From assembly GCA_024641135.1 (NCBI GenBank), contig JAHEDS010000027.1, forward strand, positions 1 to 32,812: a stretch of 32,812 bases of DNA, in the 5' to 3' direction. The number at the start of each line of letters is the position of its first letter. The stretch's first letter is position 1. The translations under genes and the position numbers were made by a program. Shown in pieces: positions 1 to 7,540 of this stretch. The stretch comes from Flavobacteriales bacterium (GTDB taxonomy: Bacteria; Bacteroidota; Bacteroidia; Flavobacteriales; Flavobacteriaceae). The notes beneath the pieces were generated by a model. That model was not told the DNA's origin. It did not search any database and worked only from the letters and a program-made list of their open reading frames with translations.

Positions 1-628
1 TTGTGCCTTTAAAATATATTTTGCCTTCTAATAAGAAAACAATTTCATCTGAGACTTCTTCCACAAAACTCATAATATGTGAGGTAATTAAAATAGTTTT
101 ACCCTTTGCTTTTTCTGTTTGAATTAAATCTTTTAAACGAATTAAAGAAATAGGGTCTAGGCCAGAAGTTGGTTCATCTAAAATTATTAGAGGGCTATTA
201 AACATAAATGCAAGCACAATATTTACTTTTTGTTTTGTTCCTCCAGAAAGATTCCCAAGCTTTTTATCAAGAAAAGGATCTAGTTTAAATAGTTTAATTA
301 AGGCCTCATCATTTGTTGACTTACCACGTAAATCTTTAATCATTGTGATGAGCTCCTTCACTTTTAAATTATTAGGGAAGTTAGCTATCTGTGGTAAATA
401 ATCTATTTGATTTCTGTATGCACAACTTTTTTTAATGTTTTTTCCCAGTACAGAAATTGTTCCTTGATTGGGAATAACCATTCCTAAAATGGCTTTAATC
501 ATCGTTGTTTTTCCCGACCCATTTGGCCCAAGAACAGCAAAAATACCCCCTTCTTTTATATCAAGGTCAACACCGCTTAATACAATGTTTTTTCCAAATT
601 GTTTATGTAAGTTTTGAATGCTTACCAT
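1..628 (-). CDS. nosF: NosF-like ABC transporter ATP-binding protein (3'-truncated by window edge)
   Basis: Hand translation from ATG at 628 on minus: MVSIQNLHKQFGKNIVLSGVDLDIKEGGIFAVLGPNGSGKTTMIKAILGMV...; Walker A GPNGSGKTT, signature LSGGTKQK, Walker B LIILDEPTSGLDP. Open to the window edge, so missing from the ORF track. Start overlaps the nosD stop (ATGGTAA). Confidence 0.9.
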   Translation of the reverse strand, partial: MVSIQNLHKQFGKNIVLSGVDLDIKEGGIFAVLGPNGSGKTTMIKAILGMVIPNQGTISVLGKNIKKSCAYRNQIDYLPQIANFPNNLKVKELITMIKDLRGKSTNDEALIKLFKLDPFLDKKLGNLSGGTKQKVNIVLAFMFNSPLIILDEPTSGLDPISLIRLKDLIQTEKAKGKTILITSHIMSFVEEVSDEIVFLLEGKIYFKGT

Positions 629-1869
629 ATTATTTTTTTTATTAATGGATGGTCGTCTAATAAGTTATCCGGTGTAAAAACAGGAGATACTTTTTCTGAA
701 AAATCTATGATATCGATAAATAAACTACGTAATAAAATAATGGTTTCGGGGGTTCTGTTTACAATGTAAGAGAACAGTTTAACAGGTCTGTAAGGCACGT
801 CTCCAATGCCATCGTCATTTAAATCATAACCCGTATAATTACTCCAGTAATTTTTATCAAATTCATTATCATTAATATTACTATTATAAGAAATATCAAA
901 AGAATTATATAAAAAATTATTGCCTGTAAATTTGTTGCTGTAACACGCACCCCTAACTTTAATTGCCCACCCGTTATTAATAAAATTGTTGTTTATATAT
1001 TTAATTCTGTTGGACCCCTCAATATTAATACCTATCGTGTTTTCTTCGAAAATATTTCCTTTAATTTCTGCGTCATTTATTTCTTTTAATAACATGCCGT
1101 AGGATGCTGTTCCCCAATTATTTTTAAAGGTATTAGAAAACATTTGAATTTTTTTAGAAAACATAACGGCAACCCCAGCACCATTGTTTGAGAATTCATT
1201 GTTTTCGTAAGTATCATTATTTGAAAACATAAAATGCAGGCCATATCTAAGGTTATTGGTACTTACATTATTTTTAATTATACAATTATCTGAAAACTCC
1301 AAATAAATCCCATCTCTAACATGTTGGACGTTATTGTTTTCAATAATAATATTCTTACTGTACCATAATTGTATGGCATTTCCAGAATTATGTTCTGTAA
1401 CGGCATCTCCAATTACTTTGTTATGAAATACTTTTCCAAAGGCCGCTTTTTCAAGGTAAATACCAAAAAACAGTTTTTCAAGCACTAAGTTTTTTATTTC
1501 AAAATACTTACTTCTTTTTACCCTAATAGCGGCATAATCTTCTGTATAACTTGTGCCTACATTTATTATGAATAAACCATCTACAATGACATGGTCTGAT
1601 ACTATTGTGATAATTTCACCTTTTTTTTCGCCATCAATAACAGGATAATTTTCGCCTATTATAGTTAAAGGTTTATTTATCTCAATACCGTATTCTTTAT
1701 AAGTGCCTTTTTTAACAAGAATAGTATCATAATCTTTAGCCAAAGCAATAGCATTCTTTAACGATGTAGATTTACAGGTTTTGCAAACAACAATAGGTTG
1801 CGCCAAAATTGTTTGGGAGCAAGCTAGAACCATTATTAAAAAACTATATATAATGAATCGGATGTTCAC
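622..1869 (-). CDS. nosD: NosD-like periplasmic copper-binding protein, right-handed beta-helix (CASH repeats)
   Basis: Signal peptide, repeated N/G-rich beta-helix motifs (IIIENNNVQHVRDGIYLEFSDNCIIKNNVS...), C-terminal DDHPLIKK; between nosL and nosF. Confidence 0.92.
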   Translation of the reverse strand: MNIRFIIYSFLIMVLACSQTILAQPIVVCKTCKSTSLKNAIALAKDYDTILVKKGTYKEYGIEINKPLTIIGENYPVIDGEKKGEIITIVSDHVIVDGLFIINVGTSYTEDYAAIRVKRSKYFEIKNLVLEKLFFGIYLEKAAFGKVFHNKVIGDAVTEHNSGNAIQLWYSKNIIIENNNVQHVRDGIYLEFSDNCIIKNNVSTNNLRYGLHFMFSNNDTYENNEFSNNGAGVAVMFSKKIQMFSNTFKNNWGTASYGMLLKEINDAEIKGNIFEENTIGINIEGSNRIKYINNNFINNGWAIKVRGACYSNKFTGNNFLYNSFDISYNSNINDNEFDKNYWSNYTGYDLNDDGIGDVPYRPVKLFSYIVNRTPETIILLRSLFIDIIDFSEKVSPVFTPDNLLDDHPLIKKIIW

Positions 1870-1994
1870 GGAGGTTTTATTTTTTAATGCTAAAGTATGT
1901 AAATGAATTTTGGATTTTAAAAGAACTAATTAAAATTCAGTGCTTATTGATTAGAAATCAAAAGATTCGTTAAAGATTAATTACTTAAAAAAAT

Positions 1995-2429
1995 TTAATT
2001 TAAATGTTTTATTAATTCCTGCCAGGAATAAGTTTGTCCGCCTTTTTCAGATTGCATTTTCAAAGCCTCGTCTTTTGTTTTAAAAGCAGATAAATAGGCG
2101 CCCATTGGGCTAGGAATATTTTTACTAATCAAAAAAGTAGCTTCAGTTGCATTAATAAGGGATTCAGGCTCATTATAGTTATTTGACAGATACAGTTTTA
2201 TTTCTGAAGTGTCAAACTCTTTTAGGAAGTTAACCATACATTCAGAAGAATCGAACATGTAAACTTTTCCTTTTTTAGTAACTATTTCTGCGGCATGAAT
2301 TTTATCAACTATAGTCATTTTACAGAAATAACAGCCGTCTTCTCCATAATTAATAGCTTTGGGAGATACATTACAACTGATTAATAACCATACGATGACT
2401 AAAGACAATATCTTTTTTAATGTTTTCAT
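1995..2429 (-). CDS. nosL: NosL copper chaperone lipoprotein
   Basis: Lipobox LLISC, motif DGCYFCKMTIVDKIHAAEIVTKKGKVYMFDSSECMVNFL typical of NosL; nos cluster context. Confidence 0.92.
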   Translation of the reverse strand: MKTLKKILSLVIVWLLISCNVSPKAINYGEDGCYFCKMTIVDKIHAAEIVTKKGKVYMFDSSECMVNFLKEFDTSEIKLYLSNNYNEPESLINATEATFLISKNIPSPMGAYLSAFKTKDEALKMQSEKGGQTYSWQELIKHLN

Positions 2430-2457
2430 TTTTAAATTGGTTGATTTATAAAATGTT

Positions 2458-3048
2458 TTAAACTTTGTTGAGTTGTTTCTTTCCTACAAAGTAAGCGATT
2501 AATGATGTGAAAATACCAGCTCCCAATAAAAAAGCACCTAATCTTGGGTATGAATGTGCGGTAAAATTTAAAATATGTTTTGTGCCAAAAAGTGGAGGTT
2601 GAAACCCCATAACGGTACCGTCTGGATTTGTGAATTTCATGATGGCTTTAGGGTCTAAATTATGCCCGTAATCATGTTCCCAAAGATAAAAATCATAAAG
2701 ACCAGCTGTACTCAGAACAACCATTAAAATAAACCATCCTAAGAACCATTTATAATTTCCTTTGAAGGCTATAATTAGACCAAGAAGGGTTGATAAAATA
2801 ATCCCAATTGGGAAGATTTTAAATTCAGGAATGGCGTCGGGAATATATTTCATCCCTACGTAATGGTTCATTAAATTAATATTTTTAATATCATGTGGAT
2901 GTGCATCTGCAAAATCATTAATATGAATATTCATTCCTAAAGGAATAGGATATTGAGGTGCTTCCAAAGTAATATTCCATAGTGGAAAAAGAAACAATCC
3001 TAAAGGTAATAATGCTGCAATGAGCATAATGATATTTGACTTTTTCAT
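2458..3048 (-). CDS. nos-cluster integral membrane protein, His/Met-rich extracytoplasmic loop (possibly NosB-like)
   Basis: About four hydrophobic segments; loop with HPHD, NLMNHYVGM, later WEHDYGHNLDP; directly downstream of nosZ. Family not recognised with certainty. Confidence 0.7.
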   Translation of the reverse strand: MKKSNIIMLIAALLPLGLFLFPLWNITLEAPQYPIPLGMNIHINDFADAHPHDIKNINLMNHYVGMKYIPDAIPEFKIFPIGIILSTLLGLIIAFKGNYKWFLGWFILMVVLSTAGLYDFYLWEHDYGHNLDPKAIMKFTNPDGTVMGFQPPLFGTKHILNFTAHSYPRLGAFLLGAGIFTSLIAYFVGKKQLNKV

Positions 3049-3086
3049 GATTTCATATTTAGGGTTTGATGCTGTGATTTATAAAG

Positions 3087-3115
3087 AAAGGCGAGAGCGA
3101 TTAACTCTCGCCTTT
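3087..3115 (-). terminator. Strong hairpin downstream of nosZ (terminator or transcript-processing/attenuation element)
   Basis: Perfect 11-bp inverted repeat AAAGGCGAGAG-CGATTAA-CTCTCGCCTTT in the 103-bp gap between nosZ and the next operon gene. Confidence 0.7.
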
Positions 3116-3151
3116 ATTGGAAATTAGTTATTTAACTTTCCAGTATTATTT

Positions 3152-5113
3152 TTAAAAATCGTCTCCTAAAGACCAAGATAGTTCAATGTTTGAAGAGGCA
3201 GGTGATACCCTTACATACCCTTGCATTTCTTGATGCAGAGCCGAACAAAAATCAGTACAATAGAATGGCCAAACACCCACTTGTTTTGGTTCCCAAACAA
3301 AGGTTTCTGTTTGTCCAGGCATAATTAATAACTCTGAAGTATTTGCACCAATCATAGCTATTCCATGAGGAACATCATAATCTTGCTCAAGGTTGGTTAC
3401 ATGGAAATATACCTTATCACCCACTTTTATGCCTTCAATATTATCCGGTGAAAAATGACTTCTAATCATGGTCATTTGAACATGAACTTCATTTCCTTTT
3501 CTAACAACCTTAGTATCCGCATCAGATTTTGCTGCGTATGGATGCGTGTTTTCTTCTAATTTGTATAATTTTTTTGAATTTGCTTCAATTAATGATGCAG
3601 GACAACCGGCAGCATAGTGAGGCTCTCCAATTGTTGGAAAATCTAGTAACAATTCCATTTTGTCTCCTGAAATGTCATATAGCTGTGCTGATTGGGTAAC
3701 TTCAGGTCCGGTTGGTAAGTAGCGGTCTTTGGTGATTTTATTCATTGCTACAACATATTTACCAAATGGTTCAGCTGAATTTCCACCAGGAATCATTAAG
3801 TGACCAACAGAATAATACGTTGGTTTTCTATCAAGAACTTCCCAAGTGCCTAATTTCCATTTTACAACTTCTGATGAAATAAAGAAAGTAGTGTAAGCAT
3901 TTCCTTTTCCGTCAAATTCTGTATGTAATGGGCCTAAACCTGGTTGTTCAACAGATCCTGCTAAAACATCTTCAAATTTTAAAATTGGAATGCCATAGGC
4001 TTCGCCATCAAATTTTTTGTTTTCAATAGCATCTAGCATTTTAGTGAACGAGTGAACGGTAAGGTTCGCAGAAAGTTTTCCGTTACCAACAATGTATTCT
4101 CCAGTTGGATCTACATCACAACCATGAGGAGATTTTGGTGTTGGTAAAAAATACACAGCTCCGGGAACGTCTAATGGGTTTACTGTAAGAACTTCATTAA
4201 TCATTGTAGATGTAGCAGTATGTGTTTCATCACTGTATAAATTATGTGCATAATTTGTTGGCATTTTGGTTCCACCACCATTATTAACATACTCTTCTAT
4301 TTTTTTCCAATTAATGGCAGCAATAAAATCTTTGTCATTTTGAGACGCATTTACTTCTAAAAGAGAGTTTGCTTCTTCAGTATTATATGTGGTAAAGAAG
4401 AACCAACCATGAGATTTTCCTCTTCCCGGATGTGATAAATCATAATCAAAACCTGGCATTAATATTTGAAATTTAATAGCCATTTCTCCATTTTCAGGAT
4501 TTACTTTTAAAAATGACAAAGACCCTTTAAAGTTGCCTTTATAATCTTTAATAGACATATCTCTTTGAGGAATTGGCACACTAAAACGTGTTCCGGCCAC
4601 CACATATTCAGTGTTTTCAGTTACGAAAGATGAACTGTGATTTCCCGCGCTATTAGGGATTTCAATAATCTCGGTAGTTTCAAAAGTTGTTAAGTCAATT
4701 TTTGCAATACGAGGGGTGTTGTTAGCATTAATATAAATATATCTTCCATCTAATTTTCCAGCGGTTTGAGAAATGTCAGGATGGTGAGAATCATCCCAAG
4801 GAATAAATCCATGAGACGTATTTAGCATAGGTTTAGTTTCTTCATTATATCCCCAGGCTTTTTCGGCATCTTGAGAAAACACAGGAATTACTTTAAATAA
4901 CCTACCAGAAGGCAGACCATAAACAGATAATTGCCCACTAAAACCACCTGAAATGAATGCATAAAACTCATCATGCTGACCAGGTGCTACATATACTTTC
5001 TCAGCGACATTAGAACTTAAAGCGCTGTTTGATTTTGATTCACCATTATTACAACTGGTAAAAACCAGTGCGATAATTATGAACCCAATAGTTGAATTAA
5101 ATAATTTTTTCAT
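3152..5113 (-). CDS. nosZ: Nitrous-oxide reductase, Sec-type lipoprotein (clade II-like)
   Basis: CuZ motifs DDSHHPD, KSPHGCDVDPTG, GPLHTEFDGKGNAYT; CuA motif FYCTDFCSALHQEMQGYVRV; N-terminus MKKLFNSTIGFIIIALVFTSC with lipobox and no twin-arginine motif. Confidence 0.97.
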   Translation of the reverse strand: MKKLFNSTIGFIIIALVFTSCNNGESKSNSALSSNVAEKVYVAPGQHDEFYAFISGGFSGQLSVYGLPSGRLFKVIPVFSQDAEKAWGYNEETKPMLNTSHGFIPWDDSHHPDISQTAGKLDGRYIYINANNTPRIAKIDLTTFETTEIIEIPNSAGNHSSSFVTENTEYVVAGTRFSVPIPQRDMSIKDYKGNFKGSLSFLKVNPENGEMAIKFQILMPGFDYDLSHPGRGKSHGWFFFTTYNTEEANSLLEVNASQNDKDFIAAINWKKIEEYVNNGGGTKMPTNYAHNLYSDETHTATSTMINEVLTVNPLDVPGAVYFLPTPKSPHGCDVDPTGEYIVGNGKLSANLTVHSFTKMLDAIENKKFDGEAYGIPILKFEDVLAGSVEQPGLGPLHTEFDGKGNAYTTFFISSEVVKWKLGTWEVLDRKPTYYSVGHLMIPGGNSAEPFGKYVVAMNKITKDRYLPTGPEVTQSAQLYDISGDKMELLLDFPTIGEPHYAAGCPASLIEANSKKLYKLEENTHPYAAKSDADTKVVRKGNEVHVQMTMIRSHFSPDNIEGIKVGDKVYFHVTNLEQDYDVPHGIAMIGANTSELLIMPGQTETFVWEPKQVGVWPFYCTDFCSALHQEMQGYVRVSPASSNIELSWSLGDDF

Positions 5114-5137
5114 TTTGTTAGTTGTTAGTTTATTGTT

Positions 5138-5710
5138 TTATTCTTTAGCAGGAGGAAGTAACACTTTGTCTATTACGTGCACAATACCATTACCTGCTTT
5201 TACACTAGCAATAATGTTTGCACCACCAATAACCGGCTTACCGTCTACTACTTCAACTATTAAATCTTGATTATTAGCTTGTCCTAATTTTTTAAAGCGT
5301 TTTAAAAAATCTGCATTTAAATTTCCTGGTGTTACATGGTATTTTAAGATATCTGCTAAAACTCCTTTGTTTTCTGGTTTCAAAAGGTTTTCGACTGTTC
5401 CTTCTGGTAAGGCAGCGAAAGCTTCATCTGTTGGTGCAAAAACAGTAAGGGGCCCAACATTTACTAATGCGTTTTCTACTTGTGCAGCTTGAACGGCGGC
5501 AACTAGTGTTTTATGATCTGGAGACCCTATTGCTATTTGTAAGCAATTAGGTGTAGCCTCGTCATCATTAATAAAGGCCTGTCCTTGTTTTTCTGTAGTT
5601 TGCTGGTTGGCTACGACAGATTCTTCTGTTTGAGTGCCTTTTTCATTTTTACAGTTAAAAAGACACGTAAAAATTAACACACTCAAAAAAATGTTAATAG
5701 TTGTTTTCAT
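5138..5710 (-). CDS. Fasciclin (FAS1) domain lipoprotein
   Basis: Lipobox TCLFNC; FAS1 signature LVNVGPLTVFAPTDEAFAALPEGTVENLLKPENKGVLADILKYHVTPG...IVHVIDKVLLPP. Confidence 0.93.
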   Translation of the reverse strand: MKTTINIFLSVLIFTCLFNCKNEKGTQTEESVVANQQTTEKQGQAFINDDEATPNCLQIAIGSPDHKTLVAAVQAAQVENALVNVGPLTVFAPTDEAFAALPEGTVENLLKPENKGVLADILKYHVTPGNLNADFLKRFKKLGQANNQDLIVEVVDGKPVIGGANIIASVKAGNGIVHVIDKVLLPPAKE

Positions 5711-5716
5711 ATGGTT

Positions 5717-6220
5717 TTATTTTAAGGTTCTGAAATATTCTAAAACAGCTCTTGCTTCCTCCATAGTAAGGTTTTGATTCGCCATTGGGGCGCCATTAAA
5801 TTCTGCTAATAATTCTTTTGCTTCTTGATTATTTTGAATCATGTTTTCTGGATTTAAAATCATATTCATAATCCATTCTGGGGATCTACGCTCAAAAATT
5901 CCTTTTGGCGCAGGTCCAATAAATTTTTTATCAGGTCTGTGGCACGCTGTACACATTTTAGTATATATGTCGGCACCATGAGCAGCCATTTCAGTGTTTA
6001 TCTCTGCAGGCAACTCTAGCGAAGTAACGGGTCCAACTCCTTTATCAGATAAAGTTATTTTTTGAGACGCTGGAATTTTAACTTCGGGAGCGGTAGATGT
6101 TGTTTCAGTTGTTGATTTTTTCTCATAAGAAAACCCGCCTTCTTCTTTTTCTTTTTTACCTCCACAACTAATAAGTATAATGGTAAAAAAGAGTGTAAAT
6201 AATTTTTGAATTGTAGTCAT
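5717..6220 (-). CDS. c-type cytochrome lipoprotein, first gene of the nos operon
   Basis: CTACH heme motif (MCTACHRPDKKFIGPAPKGI), lipobox ILISC. Start placed at MTTIQKLF (6220) rather than the ORF-track start 6259, because 6257-6264 matches a -7 promoter element. Confidence 0.9.
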   Translation of the reverse strand: MTTIQKLFTLFFTIILISCGGKKEKEEGGFSYEKKSTTETTSTAPEVKIPASQKITLSDKGVGPVTSLELPAEINTEMAAHGADIYTKMCTACHRPDKKFIGPAPKGIFERRSPEWIMNMILNPENMIQNNQEAKELLAEFNGAPMANQNLTMEEARAVLEYFRTLK

Positions 6221-6256
6221 GTTCGTTTTTTTTAAAATAAAATTATATTTGTCAGA

Positions 6257-6264
6257 CAAAAATA
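6257..6264 (-). promoter_or_regulatory. Putative Bacteroidetes -7 element (TATTTTTG) for the nos operon
   Basis: Exact TAnnTTTG match on minus, about 37 bp upstream of the cytochrome ATG and 33 bp (centre to centre) from the 6287-6300 palindrome. Confidence 0.6.
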
Positions 6265-6286
6265 AAGGCTTGGTTAATTTTAAAAT

Positions 6287-6300
6287 ATGACAAAAATCAT
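6287..6300. promoter_or_regulatory. Putative Crp/Fnr-type operator ATGAC-AAAA-ATCAT
   Basis: 14-bp near-palindrome in the divergent nos/rrf2 intergenic region; embedded in the 8-bp-arm inverted repeat AAATATGA-CAAAAA-TCATATTT (6283-6304). Confidence 0.55.
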
Positions 6301-6304
6301 ATTT

Positions 6305-6320
6305 AAGATAAAAATATCTT
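6305..6320. promoter_or_regulatory. Second palindrome AAGATA-AAAA-TATCTT, candidate Rrf2 operator
   Basis: Perfect 6-bp arms, 4-bp spacer, immediately adjacent to the first palindrome and upstream of the rrf2-family ORF. Confidence 0.4.
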
Positions 6321-6352
6321 TTTTATTTTGACTGTAATAAATATACGAAAAA

Positions 6353-6784
6353 ATGATTTCAAATTCATCTAAATATGCGATAAAAGCGGTTTTGTATTTA
6401 GCATTACATTCTAGTGAAGAGAATAAAATTATGGTAAAAGACATTGCTGAACCTATAAATGTTCCTCAAGCTTATATTGCTAAATTATTACAAGAACTTG
6501 CGAAGCTAAAACTTATATCGTCAACTAGGGGGCCAAAAGGAGGGTTTTATCTTAGTGAAGATGATAAGAAGGGAAATGCAATGAATATTGTGAGTGCTAT
6601 TGATAGTGAAAAAAAACTGAATGCATGTATATTAAGTTTAGAACACTGTAATAATAGCAAACCTTGTCCACTTCATCATATTATAAACCCGACAAGAACT
6701 ATACTGATGAATAATTTGAAAACAAAAACTATTGCTGAATTATCACTTGATGTTAAGGAAGGTAAAGCTTTTCTTCCTCTTTAA
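6353..6784 (+). CDS. Rrf2-family transcriptional regulator with NsrR/IscR-like Cys triad
   Basis: MISNSSKYAIKAVLYLALHS... winged-helix; GGFYLSE wing; C-x6-C-x5-C (NACILSLEHCNNSKPCPLH). Confidence 0.93.
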   Translation: MISNSSKYAIKAVLYLALHSSEENKIMVKDIAEPINVPQAYIAKLLQELAKLKLISSTRGPKGGFYLSEDDKKGNAMNIVSAIDSEKKLNACILSLEHCNNSKPCPLHHIINPTRTILMNNLKTKTIAELSLDVKEGKAFLPL

Positions 6785-6839
6785 TATGTAGCTTAATGTC
6801 ATTGAATTTTTGACTGTATTAAAGTAATTAAATGACAAT

Positions 6840-7334
6840 TTAATTTAGAGTTCTATAATACTCAAGTATGGCCCTGGCATCATCTTCGCTTATATCTTGT
6901 TTAACCATAGGTGCGTAATTAAACTCAATTAGTAATTCTTTAGCCAACGGATCTTTTCTTAGCATCTCCTCAGGGTTTAACATCATATTCATTATCCATT
7001 CTGGAGTTCTAGTTTTCATAATGCCTTTCGCAGCTGGACCAATAAATTTTTTATCTGGTCTGTGGCAAGCAGTACACATTTTTTTAAAAATAGCCTCTCC
7101 GTTACTTGCTAAAGTATAATCAATATCTACAGGTAGTTTAAGGCTCGTGATTGGTCCAATACCTTTATTTACTAAATCTATTTTTTCAGAAGCTAAAACT
7201 TTAGTTTCAGCAGTAGTTTTGTTGTTTTCTGAGGACATATTTTCATAGGAAAAACCCGTTTTTTTTTCCGCCTCAGCTTTTCCACAACTCATAAGTATAA
7301 AAATGGAAAAGAGTAAAAAATATAATTTAAACAT
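6840..7334 (-). CDS. c-type cytochrome lipoprotein, paralogue of 5717-6220
   Basis: MCTACHRPDKKFIGPAAKGIMKTRTPEWIMNMMLNPEEM nearly identical to the first cytochrome's heme region; lipobox ILMSC. Confidence 0.92.
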   Translation of the reverse strand: MFKLYFLLFSIFILMSCGKAEAEKKTGFSYENMSSENNKTTAETKVLASEKIDLVNKGIGPITSLKLPVDIDYTLASNGEAIFKKMCTACHRPDKKFIGPAAKGIMKTRTPEWIMNMMLNPEEMLRKDPLAKELLIEFNYAPMVKQDISEDDARAILEYYRTLN

Positions 7335-7356
7335 TCCTTTTGTGATTTTTAAGATG

Positions 7357-7364
7357 CAAAATTA
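7357..7364 (-). promoter_or_regulatory. Putative -7 element (TAATTTTG) for the second cytochrome
   Basis: Exact TAnnTTTG match on minus, 23 bp upstream of the start codon. Confidence 0.45.
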
Positions 7365-7491
7365 ATAAAAAAAATATTTATTAAAATGAGCGAGTAAATA
7401 AGCCTGGTACAGTGCCTTAATTATTTGACTATTGGGTTAAAAATGTTTGTTATAAAAATTACAAAAAAATATCTAGTTATAGTAAAAATTG

Positions 7492-7499
7492 TATTTTTG
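7492..7499 (+). promoter_or_regulatory. Putative -7 element (TATTTTTG) for sucA
   Basis: Exact TAnnTTTG match about 41 bp upstream of the sucA ATG. Confidence 0.45.
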
Positions 7500-7540
7500 A
7501 CAAAATTTCTTTAAACATAAAGATTGTCTGACAAACTATA

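Noticed and set aside
622-1869. Internal repeats in nosD as possible DNA repeat/CRISPR-like array
   Set aside because: Degenerate protein-level beta-helix (CASH) repeats, not DNA direct repeats with spacers.
1947-1961. TTGATT-AGA-AATCAA inverted repeat between nosL and nosD, resembling an FNR box
   Set aside because: Half-sites TTGAT/ATCAA are separated by 5 nt instead of the FNR 4 nt, and no TAnnTTTG element was found at matching distance; likely chance or minor structure.
5079-5270. Plus-strand ORF of 63 aa (and similar 60-104 aa ORFs antisense to or nested within nosZ, sucA, sucB, asnS, MMPL, frr, pyrH, tsf, rpsB, rplM, M28 genes)
   Set aside because: They lie on the opposite strand or in another frame within strongly supported genes, have no recognisable motifs and no independent start context; treated as ORF-finder shadows.
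7386-7399. ATGAGCGAGTAAAT as a third Crp/Fnr-like box upstream of the second cytochrome
   Set aside because: Only the ATGA half-site matches, although its position is near the expected 33-bp distance; not supportable as a site.
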